From contig NC_079500.1 of assembly GCF_030052815.1 (NCBI RefSeq), forward strand, positions 8,070,455-8,134,454: a DNA stretch of 64,000 bases, read 5' to 3'. This DNA comes from Hevea brasiliensis. Taxonomy: Eukaryota > Streptophyta > Magnoliopsida > Malpighiales > Euphorbiaceae. The position numbers and the translations under genes are program-made. The notes beneath the pieces were generated by a model that saw only the letters and a list, made by a program, of their open reading frames with translations, did no database searches and had not been told where the DNA came from. Each line of letters starts with the position of its first letter. The first letter of the stretch is position 1. Of the stretch, positions 1-11,617 are shown piece after piece.

Positions 1-365
1 GATTATGTATTATTTTATTTAATGACGTAATTTAATATTTATTTTTTTATATTTTATAAAATTTATTAATGATTAATTTCTTAATTAATTATGTGAAATG
101 GAAGTTAAATATGCATTAAAATTATTTTTTAAATAATTATTAATTATTTTCATTTAAATATTATATATATATATCTTATATAATATTTTTGTAGTATGAT
201 TGTAATTAAAAAAAGACTGTACGGTTAAGATATATGTTCATGATAAAAAAAATATATATATATATATTAGTAAGTATGCTCCAATATATTACCTTAAATA
301 TCATGTTAATATTCAAGAAATAATAATAAAAAAATTATAAAAAGCCATAATCACTGAAATTTTGA

Positions 366-1805
366 CACTACAAGAAATTTAAAAAGTAGTTACAAAAATT
401 ACCGAACATAAAATTTCATTGCTAATTATCGACGATTTAACAACTTTTACCGATAAAAAAGGGAAGCCACAAGAATTAAAATTTAACCAATTTATGCCGA
501 TAAAATTATTGACCGATTAACAATGAAACCTTTACCAACGACACAATTTTGTAGGTAAAGGTGACGCCAAATATTGGCAGCAAAGTTAGTGACAAAATAG
601 AAAACGTACAGACTAAAAAATTCATTTGTAATTATAGACCAACTTGTATTTTATCAGTAATATTAAAAAGAAAATTTAAAAAATAAAAAAAAAATTGTAT
701 TTGGTGCTAAAGTTAGTGACAACATAAAAAAATATACCGAAGAAAAAATTTATTGATAATTACCGATCAACTCGTATTTGGTTGGTAATATTGAAAAGAA
801 AATTAAAAAAAATTAAAAAATTTTATCTACGAAAATTTCTTATCGGTAATTACCAATAAATTTATATTTGGTTGGTAGTATTAACAGAAAAAAAAAATTA
901 AAATAAATTACCTATGAAATGGTTACTAATTACCAACGAACTCATATTTGGTTACTAATATTAAGAAAAAAAAATTAAAAATCTTAAAAAATTTCACTTA
1001 CAAAAATTTTTTATTAGTGATTACGGATGAACTGGTATTTAATTGGTAATATTAATAAGAAAGTAAAAAAATAAAATTTTAAAATAAATTGCCTACAAAA
1101 ATAATTCATGAGTAATTACCAACAAACTTGTTTTATCAGTAAATCAGAAAAAATGTGAAATTCTCACATCTTCTTTTAATAGATTGGAGAAGAGTTGGCT
1201 TCCCCATAAAAGGTAATTTACTCACAAACTTATGCAATCGTGGCATAGCCACTATATGGGGCTACTTTGGGCTGGTAGTTATTTTTTAAAATTCATTATT
1301 CTTAAAAATAAAAATAAAATTTAAATTAAATTAAAATGATTAATAGTTAATTTAAAATATAATATAACATTTTAAAAAGTAAAAAATAAATAAAATTAAA
1401 AATTTAAATTAAATTAGATTTAAATTAAATTAAATTAAATTTAGAAATTAAATTAAATTAAATTAAAAATTAGAAAATTAAATTAAAAATATGAAAAAAA
1501 ATTACCTATGGAAAGTTGTCGTTGGTAATTACGTATTACTAACGCAAAGTGTCGTCATAAATAGTCGGTAATTTAAACCTACGATCCCCCACAAAAATTA
1601 CTTACAAAAAATCCTAATTTACCTACAAATAGTTCATCAGTAAATTTAGCAATAACATTTTTTCATTGGTAAAAAATACCTATGCTATAATTTTTGGACA
1701 AAAAAATTTTGTCGGTAAGTATTCAATAATTCTAATTACCTATGAAATATAAGTATATTTGGCCACTATCTTTTGTTGCTATGTTTTTATTTTTTTTTTG
1801 TATTG
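366..1805. mobile_element. CACTA-like non-autonomous DNA transposon, degraded
   Basis: The left end reads CACTACAAGAAA at 366-377, the canonical start of plant En/Spm-CACTA terminal inverted repeats. Inside, the motif TTACCGA/GGTAATTACC recurs in both orientations, as CACTA subterminal repeats do. The right end is a weak match: a T-tract followed by TTTTGTATTG ending at 1805, against the expected TTTCTTGTAGTG. The three flanking bases are TGA on the left and CGA on the right, an imperfect 3-bp duplication. No transposase ORF is present. The left end is convincing and the right boundary is tentative. Confidence 0.5.
620..1140. repeat. ~90-bp degenerate tandem repeat inside the CACTA-like element
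   Basis: About six diverged units carry the shared core TAATTACC followed by a RAACTNGTATTTGGTTGGTAAT-like stretch, then an A-rich spacer. Cores start near 636, 757, 847, 930, 1018 and 1115. They probably represent amplified subterminal transposase-binding repeats. No ORF is preserved. Confidence 0.6.
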
Positions 1806-1917
1806 CGATAAGTGAAAAGATGGAGATTTTAAGAATCCCTATATCTTGTATTCAAGAGAAGTGAGCAATGAATTTAATTTCGAGTATTAATAAATAATTT
1901 TTTTAAATGAAAGATAA

Positions 1918-2159
1918 TGATATAACGATATAATAGATGATGATATAATTTTTTTAAGTAATTAATATGGCACATTACGATATTTTAAGTTAATTAATAT
2001 GAAGTATGACAATTTTTTTGATAGTAGTGGATATAATTTTATAATAGTAGTTGATATAATTTTATATCTAATAATAATTTTTAATAGCAGTTGATATAAT
2101 TTTGTAATAATAGCTGATATAATTTTATATTTGATATTTTTTTTATTGTTAGTTGGTAT
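1918..2159. repeat. AT-rich TGATATAATTTT repeat block, left part
   Basis: Short units of the form GATATAATTTT separated by TAATAGCAGTT-like spacers recur irregularly. The same family continues at 3914-4400, on the other side of the LTR-like element, so the block was probably one array split by an insertion. The 67-codon ORF on the minus strand is a by-product of the repeat. Confidence 0.6.
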
Positions 2160-3908
2160 TGTCACGACCCAACTCTATATATGGGCTGGACTAATACTAA
2201 GACTTGAGTCAGTATAAAGCCCTCGAAGCTCCTAATAAGCCTTACTGCTTTCAAACCCTTGACTAGACTCAATTTTGAAGCTGAACAAGTAAAACAAAAT
2301 GATATAAAGAATTATAAAATAATTTGGGCTAATTCAACCTAATAACTATAAGAAATCTACAACTAGGGGAGTCCAGCTCAACCCTAAAATCCAGTCTGCG
2401 CAAATAATTTAATACTATTAATTTTCATTAATTAATATAATATATTTATACACTTGTATCACAGTAGAGTTCTAATAATTAAACAAATAGATAAATAAAT
2501 AAATAAACACAATAAAAACTACTAACTAAGAAGCATAACATAGGGTGTGACGAAATTTTTACACTGGTTGTCACCTACCGCAACCCTCCTCTTTTATCCG
2601 GGCTTGGGACCGGCTAAGCGCAAACTATTTAAGCGGAGTTTAAGAAGCACAACATACAAAGAAAAATGTAGGTTAGACCCAAAAAATAAACTTACTCCTC
2701 TTGCAACCAGAGAAAAAATATTTAAACAGAAATGAGTATTTGACTCAGAAAGTTTAAATATTGATTATAGATGTAATTTCTATAACTACCTAAAACTGGT
2801 ACAATCCTACTATGAAATGAACACCCATTATATATGATAGATAATTCATCCAATATTCGCACGAAGATAATTTGAAACTATTCACGCACTCAAAGATATC
2901 ACGTCAATGAATAAATAGATAAAATTTTATAAACAACCCTCTATAAACCATTAAATTCTAAATGCATTAATGATTTAAATTGAATCAATATGGGTAAAGA
3001 ATAACAGTTGATTATGTCGATAATGGAACTTTGATTCATTGATTTAGAGTCCTCATTAATGAATAGAATTCTCTAGGCTTTAATCGACATATTCTCTTTT
3101 GAATTGAAGTCTCAATCAAAAGAAATGAAAATCGAAACCGCATATTAGTTCAATTTTTATCCATTTTTTTTATATATCCACTTCACACATAGCACTCTAT
3201 ATTATTTGGATACCAATGATGAGATTAATAATGAGTAAGCTGAGAATCCTCCTTATTCGTTGTAAATCTCTAGGAATCAAATGATACCTCTTCAAAATTA
3301 GAGTCCTAATTTTATGGAGGACTTAAACAAAAAATAATCAGAGTCAAAATTCAATTTAGAGTCATCCCATTTACTTTTATTCTTGGGTCCACTCTAAATA
3401 GTGAAACATTGAGCATTCCTATAGCAAACACCGGAACCAATATCATAATTAAACTCCAATAAAATTATCGATATTAACTTATAAAGAGCACATTCTTCCC
3501 CACACGCATACAACCTCGAACCCTGAATCTCTATTTTTAGAAGCGGTAAAAATTATTTCCTCGACTTTAATAATAAATTATTTTCTTTAATTTTTCCACA
3601 AAATAGAAGTGGTGACTCCTCACTTTCCATTTCAGTGAGAATTGCCTAGCGACTGTAAAACTCTTGCGACAATAGTACACTAAAGAAATTTAATTATTTT
3701 TACATATAATATAATTCAATCTTAAACTAATTGAATTTATATTAACAACAACAACAATAATAACAATAATAATAAGAATACATGTAAAATAATATTCATT
3801 TAAAAAAATATCGTTAGGAAAAATATTAATTTAACACAATGAATAGAATAGTAATAATTTAATAATTTAATTAAAAAATATTTTATTAAAAAGAATCATG
3901 TTGTTATA
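2160..3908 (+). mobile_element. Diverged LTR-like insertion (TGTCACGACCC family)
   Basis: The left end TGTCACGACCCAAC is a common start of plant Ty3-type LTRs. The first ~130 bases resemble the reverse complement of the end of the solo LTR at 31201-33611: both have GGGC-GGAC, AAGCC, and TAGTAAGCCTTA-like blocks in the same order. GGTAT occurs immediately left (2155-2159) and at 3909-3913, giving a possible 5-bp TSD. The right end reads TTATA, where TTACA would be expected. The two flanks belong to one AT-rich repeat family. The insertion is plausible; the precise right boundary is an inference. Confidence 0.5.
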
Positions 3909-3913
3909 GGTAT

Positions 3914-4400
3914 AATTATATCATTATATTATTTTTTTAAGTTGCCAGTTGACGATTTTTTTAATAGCAGATGATATAATTTGTATTTGATATAACTTTT
4001 TAATAACAACTAATATAATTTTTTAATAGTTTTGAATATAATATTGTATTTGATAAATGATATAAAGATATATATAATTTAATTTTATATTTTTTAATTG
4101 CATTTGGTATAATTTTTTAAATTGGTTAACATGCCATGTAGCAATTTTTTAAATTTGGTTAATATGGCATGGGGCGTTATTTTTATAATAACTCATATAA
4201 TTTTACAGTAGTATCTGATATAATTTTGTAATGGCCGGTTATATAATTTTGTATCTTACATAATTTATTTAATATAAGTAATTGATATAATTTTGTAATA
4301 GCAGCTGATATAATTTTATATTTGATATAATTTTTTAATAATAATTATATAAATTTTAATAGAATATGATATAATTTTATATTTGATAAAAGATATTAAG
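3914..4400. repeat. AT-rich TGATATAATTTT repeat block, right part
   Basis: This is the same irregular repeat family as 1918-2159, with many TGATATAATTTT and TTTGATATAA units. It is presumed to be the other half of an array interrupted by the LTR-like element. No coding potential is seen. Confidence 0.6.
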
Positions 4401-4499
4401 ACTAAGAATGACAAATATAAAGTGGTGGACAAAAGCATAAAGATGGTGTGAAACCAATTTCATAGTGGGAAAGGATTTCCCCAACTCCAAAATTTCGAC

Positions 4500-4965
4500 G
4501 ATTGTAAAAAAGTATTTTTCTTAACTTATAAACTGGTCAAATCGGCTTATAAATATTAAATATAGATAGATTTATTTATTTATAATAATTTTTAAATTTA
4601 TAAATTGAGCTTATAAGCTAAAAAAAAAATAAGTCGAGAGGATCCAACTTTTTATCTTGGTGCTTATAACTCTTGTACTTACAAGCTAGTTTGATCAAGT
4701 ATTTTATTATATTATTCTCATTTAATTTTTAAAATTTTATCATAAATCTCATTCAATATTTTTTTAGTCATTTTTTTAATAATAAATAATGTGTTTATAA
4801 ATTATTTTTTACTAAACACATTAACTACTTATTAATCACTTATAATCATTTTAACTAAACACGTAACTATTTAAAATTTTAAATGCATATAAGCCCAAAT
4901 CAACTTAGAGCAGTAAGTGCTTATAAGCTGTTTTTTATAAGCCAAATGCCCTCTGATACTTTGGC
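4500..4965. mobile_element. Possible MITE rich in inverted GCTTATAAGC motifs
   Basis: The block carries CTTATAAGC-type palindromes near both ends: GAGCTTATAAGCT near 4610 and GTGCTTATAAGCTG near 4918, with GGCTTATAAA near 4553 and TTTATAAGCC near 4935 in opposite orientation. This looks like a small non-autonomous hAT-like element. I cannot define the terminal repeats or a target duplication. The right-arm counterpart is about 38880-39310. Confidence 0.3.
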
Positions 4966-6960
4966 ATTGAAGATGCAGAACCTCAAAGACTGTACAAAAG
5001 CTGAAATAACAAATTAAAGGGGCTGTTTTATGGGCACTCATTCTGTTGTTTAAGAATAAATAATTTTTTTATATAATAATTAGGTATCTATAATAAAGAA
5101 TATCTCTTAATAAAATCTACTTATTGTAATACAAAAAATAAAAAAATTGAATTTTCTGATTAATTATCGTATTTCTTAAAAATAATTTTAATGTTTTAAA
5201 ATTAAAAAAAGCTATAATAACAAATTAAAATTATAAAAAGAAGATGGTTTTCTTTATTTTATTGACTTATTTTATAAAAAAAAAATATTTTGAAAATTAA
5301 ATAAAAAATATAATTGATACCAAATAAGCACCTAAAAGCAATTTTGTCATCTGATTTCTATACAATAAAAGAAGCACAGCTCCCTACTTAAAATCCAAAC
5401 AGATTTTTAAACAAAATGTAGAATTATATTATATTGTTTTTCTTTAGTTAAAAAAAAAAACAAAAACTAATCATTTTCAACTAAAATGTTAACGTTTTAA
5501 GAAATTAAAATATAATTAAATTTTAATATTTAAGATATTAAGGTACAATATAAATTTATAATTTTTCTAAATTAGGATTAAAATTATAAACTAATAATAC
5601 TTATTAAAATAAAAAAATATGGTGAAAAATCTCAATGAAATTTTAATTATTGTCATATTTTTAAATACACTTATTTTAATATTAGTAATTAATTCTTATG
5701 GTAATAAATATACATGAACTTGTTAACATGATGTATTGTTTAAGATAAAAAAAAATGATATTTTATTAATGGTTTCACTTTCTCTTAAAAAAATTTTTAT
5801 AAATTAAAAAATTCAGTTCAAATTAAAATAACTTTGAGTATAAATCACCCAATGCTAAAATTAAAATTGATTTTAAAATTTAAGGATCAAAATTAATATA
5901 ATTAAAAATTTTAATTAAAATTGAAAATACATATAAATATTTGAATTTTTGTTTTGTTTTGCAACTACAACTAAAATCTTCGCAATAAATTGAGAGATTT
6001 CAAGTTTTAACTCCTCTCATTCTCCAGCATCATCTTGATTTAGTTATTTGTGCTAATTGTTATTTTTAAACATTCCACCTAAATTAATTTTAAATTTAAA
6101 AATAAATTAATTATATATATATATGCCACATAACAATTTTAGATTTTAACAGCTGCCTACATTTTATTGACGCTACAAGTCTTGCCACATTGAGTTTGTC
6201 ATAATTATAACATGCTCATCTTCACATGCAGCATATAAACATGGCTTTATTCACAACATTACCATCTTCACGTACTGTATGCGAATATTGAATTATCTAC
6301 AGCATATCCCATCTTCATGTGCTATATATAAATTACCATCTTCATTGTTGCCCTTTTCATTGAAATTACCGACATTACTCCTTTAAATTCGAAATTTAAA
6401 AATTACAGAATTCCATTTTGCTAGAATTAAATTTAAATTTGTTTTCGAAACAACTAAAATCACAATTCTAATTTAATCCAATTAGAATAAACTAAAGGTG
6501 TTTAACTCTAAATCAATTTTAGAATTTCTAGAACTGATTTGAGGGCGATTATGTAAGCTCGATTAGATTAAATTATGTAGTCCGGTATTATTTTCAAGAT
6601 GAATGATAAAATTGGAGGTACCTGAGATTATTCTAGAATTTACCTAAATTTCTATGTTCTAAAATTTCCATCTGACTCCCATTTACGAGGCTACAGACTT
6701 AGATTTGGATTGAAACTAATTTCATTTATATATATATATATGCACAACACATTACCTCCAAGTTTTCTTCGAGCATGACGACCTTTACTATTGATCAAAA
6801 TCAGAATTTAGACCTATGTAATATATATTTGGCCTATTATATTGTTTATTGAGAAATGTTGAATAAATTCACAATATGTATCATATGAGATTATCTTCAC
6901 AAACATTTTTGTGCAAGCATTATTTTTGTAGATGAATATCAAAGACATAGGATGCATAAA
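4966..6960. other. AT-rich spacer, nothing recognised
   Basis: No long ORF, RNA gene or bounded element is recognised here. There are short TA microsatellites (near 6112 and 6728) and a few copies of a CATCTTCACGTGC-like motif between 6210 and 6350. The right-arm counterpart, 39311-41325, differs only in a few bases and in homopolymer and TA-repeat length. Confidence 0.6.
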
Positions 6961-7460
6961 GGGAGACGATACAGTCCAAGGCCTTTACACTCTAAGCAAG
7001 CAACACAATAAGCGGTCCATGCATCAGCCATTGAGCCACGAGCTCAAAGGCTAAAGTGCCCACCAAAATGGAGACGATGCACTCCTTGACCTTTACGCAT
7101 GACGCAGTAAGCGGTCCATTCATCAGTCACCGAGCCACGAGCTCTAAGGCAAAAGTGCCCAACAAAATGGAGGCGATGCACTCCTAGATCCTTGCGCATA
7201 ACACAGTAAGAAGTCCATGTATCAGCCACTAAGACACGAGTTCCAAGGACAAAGTGACCACTACAAGGGAGACGATGCACTCCTGGGCCCTTGCACACAA
7301 CGTAGTAAGAGGTCCATGCATCAGCCATTGAGCCACGAGTTCCAAGACCAGAGTGCCCACCAAAAAGGGAGAGGATAACGCTCCAAGCGAGCAACACAAT
7401 AAGAGGTCCATGCATTAGCCGTCGGGAGCCACGAGCTCCAAGGCCCTTGCATGCCATTGA
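6961..7460. repeat. ~99-bp minisatellite, five units
   Basis: Five tandem units start near 6961, 7069, 7168, 7267 and 7367. Each carries GGAGACGATGCACTCC, then AGTAAGNGGTCCATGCATCAGCC, then GAGCCACGAG and a GTGCCCACCAAAA tail. Unit length is 98-108 bp, three of them 99-100. Because 99 is a multiple of three, one minus-strand frame stays open across the array (7044-7481) and encodes a 33-residue repeat. It has no recognisable domain, and I regard it as a consequence of the period rather than a gene. Confidence 0.85.
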
Positions 7461-8219
7461 GCAACGGAATAAGAGGCCCATGTATCATATCATCAAAGCT
7501 CTTCAGCTTCAGGCCCCATGGCCCCACACCTAGAGCTCTTCGGCTCCAGGCCTCATGGCCCCACATCCAAAGCTCTTCAACTCTAGGCTTTAAGACCCCG
7601 GTTCAGAGCTTCGAGCCCCTAAAACTAAAGGGAAGGAAAGCTACATTTTCATTAAAGCTGTTCTAAATTTCTTATCTCTTTAATATGAAAAGCTGACATT
7701 CTTCTTCATGGCATATTTTCATTAGAAGAGTATAAACTGCTTAACTAGATGATGTCTAGACGATCTTCAAAACAACCATGAGCTCCTAAAGCCTCAGTAC
7801 TCATATGCAGAGCCATGAGCTCTTAAAATTAAAGAGACAAGATCTCTACAAATAGAAAAATGTCATGAAGATCACAGTGCTTGAGAAATTTTGTTAGGCT
7901 ACTCGAACCTAGAAGATTATGAGCTTCCCAAAATTATGAAGGTCCTTAAACAGGACCTAAAGTCTTAAAGGCATAAAAACAACAAAAATTAAAATGTTAA
8001 AGTAAAAGAAAAAACAAAAAATGTAATTAACTACTCTAAGCCACAAGCCATAAATAGCTCATACTTGGAATATTGGCATTCCTTAATGGTGCATAAAGAA
8101 GCTCTTGAAAAGCTAAAAAGCTCCCTTTAAGAGCTTAAGAGTTCTAAAATCCAAAATTTAAGAGTTGAAAGCTCCTAAAAAGAAGAAGGCCTACAGCTTT
8201 AAAATTTAAAATCTATGGA

Positions 8220-8452
8220 TCTCAAAATAAGACTTGCGAGTTTAAAAACTTAAGACCTACGGGTTTAAGAAAATAAGATCTAAGGTCTAAGAATTTAAGA
8301 CCTATGGTTGAGTCCTAAATCTAGAGTCTCAAAATTTATGACCTATGGGTCTAAAAAAATAAGACCTAGGGTCTAAGAATTTAAGACCTATGGGTCCCAA
8401 AATAAGACCTATGAGTCCCAAAATAGGACCTATGGATCCTAAAATAAGACTT
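8220..8452. repeat. Array of GACCTATGGGTC palindromic units
   Basis: About nine units of 20-30 bp follow the pattern AAGACCTATGGGTCtaaaaAT. The core GACC-TATG-GGTC is an interrupted palindrome, so each unit can pair with itself or its neighbours. Units diverge by single bases (GGATCC, GAGTCC). The right-arm copy lies at 42585-42817. Confidence 0.7.
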
Positions 8453-8648
8453 TAAGAGTTCAAGACTACAATCTAAGAGTTAAAGGCCTATAGATCTAAG
8501 AGATAGACTTATATTCCAAAATTTAAAGGTACAAAACTTACAGGAGGAAGAAATTAAGATCTCCTTATCGTATTAAATGCTAAAAAAGCTCTAGGTTTTA
8601 ATAATTAAGAAAGTCCCAAAATTTAAATAAGAAAAGAAAAAAAAAGTT

Positions 8649-8788
8649 GCTCTTCAAAGAGCAAAAACACTCTTCCAAGAGCAAAAGTACCCTCCTAAGA
8701 GTAAATGTGCTCTTATGAGAGCAAAATTGCTCTTCCAAGAACAAAAGTGCACTTTCAAAAGCAAAGGTGCTCCTCTAAAAGCTCAAGA
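8649..8788. repeat. 20-bp palindromic array (GCTCTTccaAGAGC), seven units
   Basis: Units begin at 8649, 8669, 8689, 8709, 8729, 8749 and 8769, an exact 20-bp period. The consensus core GCTCTTCCAAGAGC is a hairpin with a short loop, followed by an AAAAGT spacer. Some units have lost one arm (CCCTCCTAAGAGT, GCACTTTCAAAAGC). No protein or RNA function is evident. Confidence 0.8.
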
Positions 8789-8799
8789 GCTCCAAATGA

Positions 8800-11230
8800 A
8801 GGGCTAAAGAACTCCAATGGTCAAAGTGCCACACTTAAAAAATTATAAGCTTCAAGTGCCCAAACTTCAAAGCCAATATATCCTAAGGCCAAAGCTAAAA
8901 GCTTCAAATGCGAGGGCTATGAGCTCTAAAGGCCACAATGCATCGAAATATAAAAGGAAGACCTATGAAGACTCCTTAAAGAGTCATGACGACTTCTCCA
9001 ATGCAATAAAGAAAATGAGAGCTCTTGATTAAACTCGAAATTCCTTACTATTAACCTTTACATTGCTTAGAATTCTCTGTATGTATCTTGAGCTCCAAAG
9101 ATTGATTAGTCTCTTATGTCAATCATGTTCAATTATAATAATTGCCACATTAAATGGGTTGTTATTTATCACTTAATATTTTACATACACAAATTGAAAA
9201 TCCCATCCTCTTCACCACAACAATACAACCTCGTTCATATGTCCATCAACCTTAATAGGCTTGTATCATTCCCAAAGAACATAATCGTACGAGTTCAATT
9301 TAGTTTAACGGATGGCATCCGAGTGGGCTACATCTAGCTTGGTTCAAGACAAAGAGGTTTCCCATGCACAAGTCATGAATAACTTGCGTTGGGGCAAAGG
9401 GCAACTGATACAATAAAAGGATGTCCACTTCCTATTTGGTAATATAGAAATAAATAGCTAAAAGAATATGCCCCCTCATTAAAGAATATGCTTCCACCTA
9501 GAGGAACATGCCAAAGAATATGCAACACTCTCTACTTTCCCTATAAGTAGAGCGAGTTAAGAAAGTAAAGGATTCTCTCTCTTTCTCTCTCTCTGTATAT
9601 ATATATATTCACTAAAACAAATGTAATTATATTAATAATACCAAAAATAATAAAAGAATTATAACTGTCAATAATGTTTATAACACATTTTTGATATTTT
9701 ATATTTTTCATTTCTTTATTTATATATAACTTACATACACATTTTTTTTAATAATGATCATTTATGTTATTATAAATTAATTTTCAACATGTTCATTTCT
9801 CTAATTTCTCAATTTTTTTTTTATTTTTCAATTTTCCTTTATAAATTCTTAATTGAAATTTCTATTCATTATTAAAAGCAATATCATGTTGAAAGAAAAG
9901 ATTATTTAATTGTAATTGTATAGATAATTTTATGATATATATATATATAGTTATAAGCGTAATTGTATAAGAAAAGATTACAATTTAATTAGGTGTGCAC
10001 ATTATCATTATAAGCGAAAAATCAAACCAACGCATTTTAATTCGGTTTTTGGTTGATTAGTTTGGTTTTGGTTTTCTTTTATTTTTATTTTTATTTTATT
10101 TTCTCTCTCTCACTCTTTATGATTAAAAGGAGAAAATGTTGAATATATATGTATCCAAAGATCTGCTCTAGAATAAACTAAAAGAGAATAAAGACAACAT
10201 ATATAAAAGTATTGAGGTATAAAAAAAAAAATTAATCCAACTTAGTACATGCTCCTGTGCCATTCAACATGCCCTGTACTGAATTCATTATTTCTTGGCA
10301 TGCCCCATGTTGAATTCGGAAGAAGAGTTTCCCTATAGAGCTAATGCGGTACGCCCTACTAGCATGGGACATGACATGAGCTTCTTTGTTGTGCGTGCCC
10401 TGCAGCATGGGGATGGTGCAGGGTATGCAAATCTCTATTTGGGATTCTTAAGCAAATTTTTTTCAATTTTCTCACAACTTAGGCTTTCAAATCACTTTAA
10501 ATTATCTCTACTTGCATTATTAATTTTCAAAATATCTTTTAACCTATTAAAAATATGAAAATTTTATAAATTAATTATAAAAAAACTAAAATTAATGCAT
10601 AACTAAAATAAAAATTAAAAATAAAATAAACATAAAATTATTCTAAAATATGTATATGAAATACATGTATCAATATACAACTGGTAAAAATCGGTGTTCG
10701 ATGACATATAATTTACTATTTACATAAATTAATATTGATATTTGTTGGCCAAAACTTTTAAACAACATGTTAAATTTGTTTTAGGTTTATCTTTTTTTTT
10801 GTAAAAATTTGTTTTTTTTTATATAATTATATAAGAAAACATAAATAACAATATTGCATTCATATAAAGATCTAAAATTATAAAATTCTATTTTAATTGT
10901 AAATTTTTCATAATAAATCTCACTTTTTCTCATACTCATTCACAACTTTTTAATTTCTTATTTAATTGTTATATTCTCACTTTTGTTAACATAAATTTAT
11001 AAGGCTAAATGATTAAAAAAAAATCCAAACCTTTATAAGTTTTTCAATTTTAACAAAATATTTTAATTTTATCAATTTAGTTTCAAATTTTTGCATTAAT
11101 TTTAATTTTAACAATTAACTTAATTAAATTATTTAATTAATAAAAATAATGAAAATATTTGCCAACTACATTATAAAATTGCTAAAGAAGAAAATCCAGG
11201 GGAAAAGCCAATGCCCAAATACAGTCCAGA
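8800..11230. other. Spacer between the minisatellite cluster and the gene
   Basis: No convincing gene is seen. Visible items are a CT microsatellite near 9571-9592 followed by a TA run, a possible LTR-type promoter fragment near 9411-9560 (TGATACAATAAAAGG followed by CCCTATAAGTAGAG), and a GGTTTGGTTTTGG-rich fragment near 10020-10075 resembling the hairpin at 30683-30739. Several CATGCCC/CATGGGG blocks occur at 10257-10430. None can be bounded. The right-arm counterpart is 43153-45605. Confidence 0.5.
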
Positions 11231-11233
11231 ACA

Positions 11234-11246
11234 TTTTTTTTTTTTT
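11234..11246 (-). other. A-tract on the minus strand 3' of the kinase exon
   Basis: Thirteen A residues on the coding strand lie about 370 bp after the stop codon at 11618. The right arm has a shorter, interrupted tract (near 45609). It could be the remnant of a poly(A) tail if the kinase exon arose by retroposition, or simply a homopolymer. I could not identify flanking target-site duplications. Confidence 0.3.
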
Positions 11247-11617
11247 ATATATATATATGCAAAAGATTTACTCAGAAGGAGAAATAGGTAAGGGGAAAAA
11301 CAGAGCCACCAGGCCCCAACCGCTTGCAGCCACCTAGAGCTATAACCACCAGTTAATGAAAAACCCCTTACAATTACAAGCACAACAAAGAATAACCAAC
11401 AGTTCTATACAAACACAGCATACACCAACCTATAAACATGATGTTACAAGATGATTTGATTCACTGCAAGTTCATAACCAAGCTCTGCTAGCCTTTTTTC
11501 AAGAAAAAAAAAAAAGGGGAAGCAACATGAAGAAATGCTCATAAAAACTCAAACGTTTGTTTACACAATTCAAGCTGAAGAAGAAATTTTAGGGAGTTGA
11601 TTTAAATTTGACAAAAG

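Noticed and set aside
7044..7481. Minus-strand protein of 145 residues
   Set aside because: It coincides with a 99-bp tandem repeat and has no domain, start context or neighbour to support a gene.
8649..8788. CRISPR-like array
   Set aside because: The 20-bp units are contiguous, with no unique spacers, and the sequence is plant nuclear DNA.
9411..9700. A second solo LTR starting TGATACAATAAAAGG with a TATA-like CCCTATAAGTAGAG
   Set aside because: No right end or target-site duplication could be found.
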